From: an uncultured Clostridium sp.
GTDB taxonomy: Bacteria > Bacillota > Clostridia > TANB77 > CAG-508
Length of the DNA: 52,340 nucleotides
NCBI GenBank assembly: GCA_946639585.1
Contig: CAMPBS010000007.1
Span: 1-52,340 of the forward strand
Direction: 5' to 3'
In this document: positions 16,479-24,310 of the stretch, one piece after another
Numbering within the stretch: the stretch's first letter is position 1
Layout: every line of letters begins with the position of its first letter
Notes under the pieces: generated by a model
Seen by the model: only the letters and a program-made list of their open reading frames with translations
Told to the model about the DNA's origin: nothing
Database searches by the model: none
Made by a program: the position numbers and the translations under genes

Positions 16479-18068
16479 TTATTTTATTCTTTCAAATAAT
16501 GGTTCTATATTATCTAATTCTAATGTTTTTTCAATTGTTATTTTTTCCCATTTTGAAATATCAATATCCAAAAATCCTTTTATTTTGTTTGATGTTTCTG
16601 GCATTATTGGTTCAAATAGGTTTGCTAAGTTTGCTATTATGTTTGAACAGTTATACATTACTTTTTTGAATTCTGCCATGTCTTCTTTGAATAAAATCCA
16701 TGGTTTTTTCTCGTCATAATATTTATTACCAAATTCTACAAGTCCTATTATATCCTCTGTTGCTTTTCTGAATTCTAAGCTTTCTATGTTTTTTGAAACA
16801 TTTTTGTATGTTTCTTCTATTTTTTCATCAATTTCTTTATCTATTTCAGCAACTTCTATTTCTTCTATTCCTTTGAATTTTAAAGTTCTATTTATGAAGT
16901 TTCCAAATTTGTTTACTAAATCTGAATTATGAACTAATTTAAATTCTTCGCTAGAGAAGTTTCCGTCTTTCTTTTCTGGACCATTATTTATAAAGAAATA
17001 TCTAATTGAATCTACATCGTATTCTTCTGCTAAATCTAATATTGTGATTCCATTTCCTTTACTTTTTGATATTTTTTCCTCATTTATGTTTAAATATTCA
17101 CAAGATACTATTGTATCTGGCAATTTCATGTTTGATTTTAGTGCATCAAGTAAAGCTGGTAATATTATTGTATGGAATGTGATATTGTCTTTTCCATGTA
17201 CCATATACATTAGTTGGTTTCCATTGTCTTTCCAATAATCTTCCCAATTTAGGTTATTTTCTTCACAATATTTCATTGTTGCTGTAAGATAGCCTAAAAC
17301 TGCATCTATCCATACATACATTTTTTTATTATCATAACCTTCAACTGGAATATCTACTCCCCATTCCAAATCTCTTGTTACAGCTCGATCTATTAAACCT
17401 TGTTTTAGATATTTTAGAGTTTCGTTTTGAGCATTTTTTCTCCAGTTTTCATGATTTTTCTCATGATATTTTTCAACTTGTGGTTGTAATCTTGAAAGTG
17501 TAAGATATAGATTTTTATTTGTTTTTTCTATTACTTTTGTACCACATTCTTGGCAATTTGCAAGTTTAATAAGTTCTTCTATTGTTGGATTATATCCACA
17601 ATCACATTCTTCGCCTTTTGCTTGATTTCCACAATTTGGACATGTTAATACAAGTTCTCTATCTGCTAAGAATTTGTTACAATTTGGGCAATAAGGTTGT
17701 TGCTCTTCTTTTTCTACTATAAAACCATTATCATAAATCTTTTTAAATACTTCTTGAACTTTTTCTTTATGATAATCTGACTTTGTTTGCGTATATAAGT
17801 CATAAGAAAAGTTCATTTTATTAAATGTTTTTACAAATTCTTGATGATAGTATTCTGCTATTTCCTCTGGAGTTTTCCCTTCTTTTTTGGCTCTGATTGT
17901 AATTGGTGTTCCGTGGCAGTCTGTTCCAGAAACATAAATTACATTATCTCCCTTTTTTCTATGATATCTTGCTAAAAAGTCTGCTGGCAATAATGATGCT
18001 AAGTGTCCTAAGTGCAATGAACTATTTGCATATGGCCATGCTCCACCTATTATAACATTTTTACTCAT
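16479..18068 (-). CDS. metG: Methionyl-tRNA synthetase
   Basis: A class I synthetase that charges tRNA-Met. HLGH is at residues 19-22 (ATP site), the second signature reads KISKSKG, and the connective domain holds four Cys pairs (CPNC, CPNC, CDCG, CQEC) of the two-zinc MetG type. At 529 residues it lacks the C-terminal EMAP/Arc1p-like tRNA-binding domain. Start: ATG 18068 after AAGGGATG. The leader is short, so no T-box riboswitch fits. Confidence 0.96.
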   Translation of the reverse strand: MSKNVIIGGAWPYANSSLHLGHLASLLPADFLARYHRKKGDNVIYVSGTDCHGTPITIRAKKEGKTPEEIAEYYHQEFVKTFNKMNFSYDLYTQTKSDYHKEKVQEVFKKIYDNGFIVEKEEQQPYCPNCNKFLADRELVLTCPNCGNQAKGEECDCGYNPTIEELIKLANCQECGTKVIEKTNKNLYLTLSRLQPQVEKYHEKNHENWRKNAQNETLKYLKQGLIDRAVTRDLEWGVDIPVEGYDNKKMYVWIDAVLGYLTATMKYCEENNLNWEDYWKDNGNQLMYMVHGKDNITFHTIILPALLDALKSNMKLPDTIVSCEYLNINEEKISKSKGNGITILDLAEEYDVDSIRYFFINNGPEKKDGNFSSEEFKLVHNSDLVNKFGNFINRTLKFKGIEEIEVAEIDKEIDEKIEETYKNVSKNIESLEFRKATEDIIGLVEFGNKYYDEKKPWILFKEDMAEFKKVMYNCSNIIANLANLFEPIMPETSNKIKGFLDIDISKWEKITIEKTLELDNIEPLFERIK

Positions 18069-18120
18069 TTTTATTGTTCATCCCTTTCAATTATTATTTG
18101 TTTTATTCTTTAATGTATAT

Positions 18121-18149
18121 AATATACCATAATTATATAAGTTTTTCAA
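18121..18149 (-). promoter_or_regulatory. Promoter of metG
   Basis: On the minus strand TTGAAA (18149-18144) and TATATT (18126-18121) are 17 bases apart, about 50 bases upstream of the start. Confidence 0.6.
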
Positions 18150-18222
18150 TGTTTTTATACATTTTTTATCAAATGCCTTAAAATAGGAAAGTCGCCCCTT
18201 CCTAATTTAGAGCACCAATGGA

Positions 18223-18254
18223 AAAAGCACAGAGAATTATCTCTGTGCTTTTTT
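18223..18254 (-). terminator. Terminator of the 18255 gene
   Basis: AAAAAGCACAGAGA and TCTCTGTGCTTTTT form a perfect stem with an ATTA loop, directly beyond the stop codon. It can act in both directions. Confidence 0.9.
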
Positions 18255-19430
18255 TTAATAACCATTGTTGTAGCCGATTGAATACCAATAAGTTTCTACT
18301 GCTCCACCTATGCTTTGTAAGACATCTATGTGCCCATAATCACAGGTTGCATCCTGTGTCATGACAATAAGAAGATAGCTGTCATCAATTATGGCAGCTT
18401 CACATGTAGCTGGATAATCTGGAGTATTCTCTGTCCATCCTGATTTTTGCATATAATTATGCCAATTCTGCATTCCCTGCAGAAAATACGCGTACTGCGT
18501 TCCCGTCAGGTCATCTCTCAGAGTTTGTGCATACCAGGAACTACTGTTTACGTAATTGAAGATTTCAATCCACTCATTTTTCCTTTGCTGAACACTAGCT
18601 TTGCCCCATTTGGACCAGTCATTCTGGCCACCTAAGGCAGAATTCTCAACATAGAAGTCGTTTAGTGGAAATTGTTCCAACAACATATTATATGCAACAT
18701 TGTCAGATACCTGTAACAGCAGTCTGACCAGGTCAGCTATAGAGTATTGAGCTCCATAGCTTGCGTATAATTGGATGTCTCCGCTTCCAGGATCACTGTG
18801 CCACTCCTGGTATGTGAGGAACGTAGACCAAATGTCTACGCCTCTTCTCTCACACTCTTTCAACACATATAAAGCATATGCTGCTTTTATGGTACAAGCT
18901 GAGTTTATTGGAGTTTGAGCATTATACTCGTATCCGTTTGTTCCATCTAACTTATACAAACCTACTCCAATTGTCATATTGGGATAGATTTTTTTCCAGT
19001 ACTCTACTGTATTCATTATAGAGTCTGGTAACTCCTTTATCGTCTCAGCGGTGAATGTGTTTTCATCTCCTATATCAGGTTCTTGGGTTTGTGCGTTTTC
19101 TTCAATAGGAGGTGTTTCGTTTGCCTGGGGGTCTGTTGTTACCACCTCAGGTTCAGTTTCCTGAACCTGAGTGGTGGTGGTTGCCGTTGGGTCTGTGTTT
19201 GCCTTGTTTGCCATTACTTCGACACTGTTATTGGCTGCTTCCGCTTCAGTAATATCTGTTTGGTCTTTATTTAGTTCATTTGTCTCATTGGCTTTTCGGG
19301 AAATCTCGATAAGTCCCTGTTTAAAGTTCGTAGTGAACTTATACAGCTGTTCATTAAAGACACACTGTATAACAAACCAAACTGCCAGAATCACTAGAGC
19401 GATGGTTATGACCTTTTTCCGGTCTTTCAT
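18255..19430 (-). CDS. Anchored beta-lactamase-fold protein with Cys in place of catalytic Ser
   Basis: 391 residues: a membrane anchor (about 7-22), a Thr/Glu/Asn-rich linker to about 125, then a class A beta-lactamase / penicillin-interacting fold. The SxxK motif region reads SACTIK, so position 179 is Cys (TGT at 18896-18894) where family members have Ser (SASxIK). Lys182, the SDN triad (242-244) and a KSG box (329-331) are kept. It may be a peptidoglycan-binding or thiol hydrolase relative, but activity is unknown. I chose ATG 19430 (GGAGG ten bases upstream) over the TTG at 19451. Codon use is more GC-rich than in the neighbours. Confidence 0.8.
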   Translation of the reverse strand: MKDRKKVITIALVILAVWFVIQCVFNEQLYKFTTNFKQGLIEISRKANETNELNKDQTDITEAEAANNSVEVMANKANTDPTATTTTQVQETEPEVVTTDPQANETPPIEENAQTQEPDIGDENTFTAETIKELPDSIMNTVEYWKKIYPNMTIGVGLYKLDGTNGYEYNAQTPINSACTIKAAYALYVLKECERRGVDIWSTFLTYQEWHSDPGSGDIQLYASYGAQYSIADLVRLLLQVSDNVAYNMLLEQFPLNDFYVENSALGGQNDWSKWGKASVQQRKNEWIEIFNYVNSSSWYAQTLRDDLTGTQYAYFLQGMQNWHNYMQKSGWTENTPDYPATCEAAIIDDSYLLIVMTQDATCDYGHIDVLQSIGGAVETYWYSIGYNNGY

Positions 19431-19501
19431 AAACTGAAAGCCTCCTTTCAAAAAATTTTGTGAAACAATTATATCATAAATTTATGTAAATTGCAATAAA
19501 A

Positions 19502-19522
19502 ACCACCAAATTTTCTGGTGGT
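19502..19522 (-). terminator. Terminator of the PlsC/GT8 gene cluster
   Basis: ACCACCA and TGGTGGT pair. On the minus strand the stem is followed by TTTTTATTG. Confidence 0.75.
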
Positions 19523-19542
19523 CTTTATTTTTTTAATTTATT

Positions 19543-20400
19543 CTATTCTTTAAAGCCTGCTATGTCCCAATCTTCAAATGCATAATCTAATTTTTTTCCA
19601 TAGGCTTGTTCATAAGCTTTAACTTTTAAATCATAATCTTTTTTCATTAAATCATGTTTTCTTTCTTTTAATGGTAAGCTCATATCTGGATATAATGGTT
19701 CCATAACAAAAAGTTTAAAATCAACTTTGTTAAAGCCTTCATCGTCATATTCTCCTGATCTTTCATACATTGCTGTAAACGTTGGTATTATAGGCACATT
19801 GTATTTTACTGCTAAATGATATGCTCCAATTTTACATGGTCTTGGTTTTTTATAATAATACCACATTTCTTCTTCTGAAAAGACTAAAATCCAATGTTTC
19901 TTCTCTAAGAATTTTTTTATCGCTGGGAAAAATTTCTTTTTCATATATTCATCGCTTTTGCTAAGTGGAATTGTGTTACAATAATGCATCAATATATGAA
20001 ATTCTTTTAAAAATAGGTTTTCTTCCTCAATTACAATATCTAATTTACTTGTTCTGTCTAATACATTTGTTAAATGCCTTATAACTGTACTATCTGTAGG
20101 ATGAAAATGGTTTCCCGTGATAATTGCTCCACCTTCAATTTTTTGAATATTATCTAATCCTACAATTTGAGTATTTTTATTAAAAATTTTTGTAAATTTA
20201 TTAGCAATTTTTCTGGCTGTTGCACGTTTTGGAATGTTCTTTTTGTTTTCTCTTAGAGTGTCAAAATTCATTACAATTTCTGCTCTTTCTTCTTCTGTTA
20301 CAACATGATCTCCAACCTCAACTTTGCTATTAAATTGATTGTTTTCTACACATTTTTTTATATTTTCGATTACTACTAATCTGTTTTGATTTTTTTCCAT
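19543..20400 (-). CDS. 1-acylglycerol-3-phosphate acyltransferase-like (PlsC family)
   Basis: The PlsC/LPLAT signature NHFHPTD (HX4D) lies at about residue 98. It is followed by a SEEEMWYYYKKPRP segment equivalent to the second (EGTR-like) block and by NVPIIPTF. Such enzymes transfer an acyl chain to lysophospholipid or another hydroxyl at the membrane. At 285 residues it has an N-terminal extension of about 85 residues. It starts directly after the stop of the GT8 gene, so it is the last gene of a 20-22 kb operon with two GT8 glycosyltransferases. Confidence 0.82.
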   Translation of the reverse strand: MEKNQNRLVVIENIKKCVENNQFNSKVEVGDHVVTEEERAEIVMNFDTLRENKKNIPKRATARKIANKFTKIFNKNTQIVGLDNIQKIEGGAIITGNHFHPTDSTVIRHLTNVLDRTSKLDIVIEEENLFLKEFHILMHYCNTIPLSKSDEYMKKKFFPAIKKFLEKKHWILVFSEEEMWYYYKKPRPCKIGAYHLAVKYNVPIIPTFTAMYERSGEYDDEGFNKVDFKLFVMEPLYPDMSLPLKERKHDLMKKDYDLKVKAYEQAYGKKLDYAFEDWDIAGFKE

Positions 20401-20401
20401 T

Positions 20402-21412
20402 TTATATCAATAATCCTTCTATATTTAAAACTTCATTTGCATCAAAATTGGCATCATCTGTGATTGCATCTGCTTCATGTACTACATCAACTAATTGTAA
20501 CTCATTTCCAACTATCTTGTCAGATAATTTTGTTAAGTTTACCACACCTTGCATATCTGCTTGTTTTTGTTCTTTTGAGTAGTTCTTTAATTCTTGTTTT
20601 AAAGCATCATAATAGTTTGTTTTTTCAGCATATTTCCAGAACACATCTGAATATGGAACTTCTTTATAATGCCAAGGTTTTCTCATCATATTAAAGTGAA
20701 TTATGTGTAAATCTTTCACTTCATAGTCTTTTCCGAAATCTGGCATTTTATCCCAACTCTCATCTATGTATTTAATTCTATCTTTACATAGTAAATTCAG
20801 GTAATCTTGGTCTGGCGCAATTACTTCCATATTGTATTTTAGTAATAGATATATGAATTTTTGCTCAATTTTTTCTTTTCTCATTTCTCTTAAATTCATA
20901 ACCAACATGCCTGAGTTTATATATTTTTCAGGTTCTAAGCCTAATGCTACTCTTGAATATTTACAGAATGATTCACTTTCATTTACAACCATGTCTGTTG
21001 TAGCAATTAACATATTGTTACCCATTTCCATTTCATATAGTTTTGCAGCATCATCTAAAATAACCATATCTGCATCTAAATATATTGCTTTTTCATAATA
21101 TGGGAAAAGATTTGGTATGAATAATCTGTAAAAGATTGCAATGCTATAATAATCTCTTAATCTTAGTTTTAGTTCTTTGTCTATTTTTGCTAATGAATTG
21201 CTAACATCTTCAAAATCTATTTTTACATTTTTTGTTTCTAAAGATTTTATTTCTTTCCTATTCTTTTCATTCATGCTTGATGTTAATACTATTACTCTGT
21301 AGTTTTTGTCTTTGTTTGAATTTTCTTCTAATGATTTTATAGCAACTGATAAACATGATGCATAGTTATCATCACTTGAAAAGAATATTGGAATTTCTTC
21401 GTTTATTTTCAT
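20402..21412 (-). CDS. Glycosyltransferase family 8 protein, 336 residues
   Basis: A retaining GT-A glycosyltransferase of the GT8 (LgtC/glycogenin) type. The N-terminal strand IPIFFSSDDNYASCLSVAIKS and the metal-binding DxD motif in AIYLDADMVIL (near residue 114) are clear, as is the acceptor region GMLVMNLREMR. The sugar and acceptor are unknown. Its ATG overlaps the stop of the upstream GT8 gene by four bases (translational coupling), and AAAGGAAG precedes it. Confidence 0.9.
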   Translation of the reverse strand: MKINEEIPIFFSSDDNYASCLSVAIKSLEENSNKDKNYRVIVLTSSMNEKNRKEIKSLETKNVKIDFEDVSNSLAKIDKELKLRLRDYYSIAIFYRLFIPNLFPYYEKAIYLDADMVILDDAAKLYEMEMGNNMLIATTDMVVNESESFCKYSRVALGLEPEKYINSGMLVMNLREMRKEKIEQKFIYLLLKYNMEVIAPDQDYLNLLCKDRIKYIDESWDKMPDFGKDYEVKDLHIIHFNMMRKPWHYKEVPYSDVFWKYAEKTNYYDALKQELKNYSKEQKQADMQGVVNLTKLSDKIVGNELQLVDVVHEADAITDDANFDANEVLNIEGLLI

Positions 21413-22248
21413 TTAATTTCTTCCTTTACTTTATTTTTTATTTTTAGAAATTCTTCATATATGTCATCATAATCATGTATTTTGTAAATTTCGTGTACTT
21501 TGTCTATTTCCCATGGTTTGATGTTTCTTGGTCTTATTATTGGAAAATATAATAATTGCATACTAAAATGTCTTATTAGCGTATCTTCGTGCCTTTTGTA
21601 TTGTTCGTTATATTTGTCCTCTAAAATAAGCTTATGCTCACAACAATCATTTAATGCTGTTTGGTCTGGAAGCATCATTCTTCTTTCCATACACATTTTT
21701 CTGCATTTTTCAAATGAGTTTGTTTCTCTAACTTTTTTTAGATTTATTAGAACTACCCCAGAATTTAGATAATTTTTGTTTATCCATTTTCTTCCTATAA
21801 AATCTCTTGCCATTGCTACTTCGTAGTTTTCCATGTCTATATTGTATAGTTCAGCTAAGTCTTTATAGCAAACTATGTCTACATCTAGGTATAAGATTTT
21901 ATCTGGCAATTGTGTTAATTTATCGCTTAACAATCTTAGGAAAATGTATGGAGTGTAATGTGTTTTTTTATTTCTGTTTTTTAACATTTCTTCTTTATAT
22001 AGTTTTGTGGCATCAACTAATGTTACTTTGCTTTCAGCATTTTTTTGTTTAATTGCATTTTCTAATATATCTATGTCATTTTGTGTAACAGGCTTAAATA
22101 CTTCGTTTTCGTCTGTTAAGTCCATTGTTATTACGTATACATTTAGTGCTTCGTTTGTGTTTTTGGAAATTGATAGTAATGTGATTAGCATTCCATCAAA
22201 TACTTTGTAATTACCACATAACATTAAATTTATCATTTTTCTTACCAT
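21409..22248 (-). CDS. Glycosyltransferase family 8 protein, 279 residues
   Basis: A second GT8 protein, with MINLMLCGNYKVFDGMLITL at the start, DxD in ILYLDVDIVCY near residue 122, and the family's SGVVLINLKKVR and DQTALND segments. It is first in the operon. The start is uncertain: ATG 22248 has GAAGGG almost touching it, and ATG 22236 has it 13 bases away. Together with the next GT8 gene it probably builds a disaccharide or extends a glycolipid or wall polymer. Confidence 0.9.
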   Translation of the reverse strand: MVRKMINLMLCGNYKVFDGMLITLLSISKNTNEALNVYVITMDLTDENEVFKPVTQNDIDILENAIKQKNAESKVTLVDATKLYKEEMLKNRNKKTHYTPYIFLRLLSDKLTQLPDKILYLDVDIVCYKDLAELYNIDMENYEVAMARDFIGRKWINKNYLNSGVVLINLKKVRETNSFEKCRKMCMERRMMLPDQTALNDCCEHKLILEDKYNEQYKRHEDTLIRHFSMQLLYFPIIRPRNIKPWEIDKVHEIYKIHDYDDIYEEFLKIKNKVKEEIK

Positions 22249-22382
22249 TCCCTTCTATTTCAAGGTTTTCAGGTTATATAATACTCGATATTATTATTTT
22301 ACCAAATTTTCACAAAAAGTTCAACATTTTGACAATAATTTCTTGAAATTGAATTGAGACTGGATTGATGAGCATTTAAAAA

Positions 22383-22402
22383 AGTAGCAAAATATTGCTA
22401 CT
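22383..22402 (-). terminator. Terminator of the 22419 gene
   Basis: GTAGCAA and TTGCTAC pair. On the minus strand TTTTTT follows. Confidence 0.75.
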
Positions 22403-22418
22403 CAAGTTCTTTTTACTT

Positions 22419-23204
22419 TTATTTTTGTTTTTCATATTTTATTACTTCTATGTTGCTTTGTTTTGATCTTTCTACCATTTTGTTGTAGACTTTATCTCTT
22501 AGTTCTTGTTGTGCTTGTTTTGGTGGTAAATCTACATTTGGGTAATATGGTCCATCTATGTATAGTTTTACTTTTGCTTTTCCTTTTTTGTTTTTTTGAT
22601 ATGTAGTTGTGCAGGCAAATACAGGGACATTGCATTTTACAGGATATCTAAATGATGTTGATTTGTAGTTTCTTATTCCTGTATAATATGGCCAAACATG
22701 AGCTTCTGGATATATTGATATTGGTTTTCCTTTTTCTAAATGATGGTTTATTGCTTCTACGAATTTTTTGGTGCTTTCTTTGTCTTCTGGAAGTGGCAAT
22801 GCTCCCATCATTTTGTTTGCAGTTTTTAATCCTTTTATTGATACATTGTCTGCATTTGCTATTATATATGCTTTTGTAGGCTTGTTTACTATTGAAGGTA
22901 AAAATGTGTCTAAAATTTCTTGTGTATGATTATGATACACGAAATAGCCATTTTTGTTATGTTTTCTATATTCTTTTATTTTGTCTTTTCCTTCAATTTT
23001 TAAGCCATGTTTTATTTTAGCATATAGAATCGCAGGTATATAGAAAACTAGTCTATATACAATGAATGCGCCTATTTTCCAAAAAATATTTTTATGAAAA
23101 TATTTATAATTTTTATCTATTTTTACTTTTTTTATATTACCATTGTTTTCTGCAAAGTCGTCTTCTAGCTCGTTTTCGTAATATCTAACTTTTAATTCTT
23201 GCAA
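22419..23204 (-). CDS. Lysophospholipid acyltransferase-like protein (PlsC relative)
   Basis: 261 residues. YFVYHNHTQEILD corresponds to the HX4D block of LPLAT enzymes with altered spacing, and ISIYPEAHVWPYYTG to the second block. An N-terminal hydrophobic segment (IGAFIVYRLVFYIPAILY) suggests membrane association. It starts with TTG at 23204, supported by GGAGG seven bases upstream. A terminator separates it from the GT8 pair, but the strand and topic are shared. The acyl acceptor is unknown. Confidence 0.78.
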   Translation of the reverse strand: MQELKVRYYENELEDDFAENNGNIKKVKIDKNYKYFHKNIFWKIGAFIVYRLVFYIPAILYAKIKHGLKIEGKDKIKEYRKHNKNGYFVYHNHTQEILDTFLPSIVNKPTKAYIIANADNVSIKGLKTANKMMGALPLPEDKESTKKFVEAINHHLEKGKPISIYPEAHVWPYYTGIRNYKSTSFRYPVKCNVPVFACTTTYQKNKKGKAKVKLYIDGPYYPNVDLPPKQAQQELRDKVYNKMVERSKQSNIEVIKYEKQK

Positions 23205-23263
23205 ATTAATTCCTCCAATTATTTAAATCTTTTCTACATATTACATATTTAGTTTTTAATTCT

Positions 23264-24013
23264 TTAGACATTATTATTATTCAAAAACTCATACTTTTGC
23301 ATTTTTTCTAATTGTTTCTTTTCTCTTTCAAGTTCTTTCAAACTTTTCTTAGGTGTCGGTAATTCTTCTGGCATTGTTCCGGCCTGCTTGTTTTATTGCT
23401 TTTCTAACTATTTTTCCAATTTTATTATGAGTTTCACAAGCTCTTTTTCGGTATCAACTTTATCTCTTTTTAATCTTGATTCAGTTTGTGTAATACGAAA
23501 TAGATTGGCCGCAAGTTCTTCGCTTCCCATATTATCTAATATATCTTCTCTATATCTTAAACCTTTTCTTTTTGCAATATCATCAGCAGTTTCTCCATTA
23601 TACAAACCTTTATAACCGCTATTGTGGAATTTATCAAAATTTTTTACTCCTGCATTTTTAGCTGCTTGGTTAAGTGAATAATTTCCTTTTTTAGTCAAAT
23701 TTCTTTGATAAAATCTTTTTTCATCTTCTGTTAAAGAACTATATTCTTTTTCTGTAATTTCTTGTTTTCTAGTTTGAATTGCAAAATATGTTTGTCCTAA
23801 TGCCACTACTTCTTTACTTGGATCAGCATTTTGCACTATTAAATAGCATATATATCTTGTAAGTTTATAATCTTTTATAATAACACTAGCATTATTATTT
23901 CTTTTTGACAACTTGTTGACCTCAACAAGTTGTTCTTCTACTTTAAATCCAGAATTTTTACATGCTTCTTTTGCTTTATTTAAAACCTTTAAAAAATTTA
24001 CAATTTGTAACAA
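23264..24013 (-). pseudogene. dinD: dinD-like pseudogene (DNA-damage-inducible protein D)
   Basis: The open part (24013-23408) matches DinD-type proteins: NKAKEACKNSG, NADPSKEVVALGQTYFAIQTR, GYKGLYNGETADDI and ANLFRITQTESRLKRD. It is broken. The N-terminal 60 or so residues are missing, and no match or good start lies upstream. A one-base deletion near 23440 moves the frame away from ETHNKIGKIVRKAIKQAG. An extra C near 23380 shifts it again before GTMPEELPTPKKSLKELE, which ends at 23264. It has therefore decayed by at least three lesions. Confidence 0.8.
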
Positions 24014-24064
24014 TTTTATTAATAATTATACTTTTCAATTTTTCACCTAGTCGTATTTTACCAC

Positions 24065-24100
24065 AAAAGCAAGCGATTTTCAACTAATCACTTGCTTTTA
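24065..24100 (-). terminator. Hairpin downstream of pilin-like gene B
   Basis: AAAAGCAAGCGATT and AATCACTTGCTTTT pair with one mismatch. It lies 210 bases beyond gene B and just upstream of the dinD remnant, and is a possible terminator. Confidence 0.5.
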
Positions 24101-24130
24101 TGGTGCATATTAAATTTATCCTTTTTACCT

Positions 24131-24155
24131 ACTTTTTGAAAGTGTCACAAAAAGT
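24131..24155. repeat. Short palindromic repeat SPR-4
   Basis: ACTTTTTG and CAAAAAGT pair around AAAGTGTCA. Ten bases separate it from SPR-5. The region 24014-24310 holds these repeats, a hairpin and a TGTCGAA-type box (24213-24219, minus strand) and no gene. Confidence 0.6.
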
Positions 24156-24165
24156 CTCAACCTTG

Positions 24166-24188
24166 TTTTTGTGGAGTGTTCCAAAAAG
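24166..24188. repeat. Short palindromic repeat SPR-5
   Basis: TTTTTG-TGGAGTGTTC-CAAAAAG, in the same orientation as SPR-4 and the other copies. Confidence 0.6.
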
Positions 24189-24310
24189 TCATATTGTATC
24201 CTTAAATGATAATTTCGACATTAATAGGACCATATCACAGGCGAACACAAGGTTTCCCCGTATATAAATCCTCAATATTTCCCTTTATTTCGACTTTTAG
24301 TCCTATTTTT

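Noticed and set aside
18185..18206. AGGAA/TTCCT inverted repeat resembling the short palindrome family
   Set aside because: The centre (AGTCGCCCC) differs from AGTGTCCC and the arms do not match, so it is not counted as a member.
18069..18254. Possible T-box leader of metG
   Set aside because: The promoter lies about 50 bases from the start, so the leader is too short for a T-box. No specifier or T-box sequence is visible.
24014..24310. DGR template repeat or reverse transcriptase downstream of gene B
   Set aside because: No stretch matches the variable region and no RT motif occurs in any frame here or elsewhere in the window.
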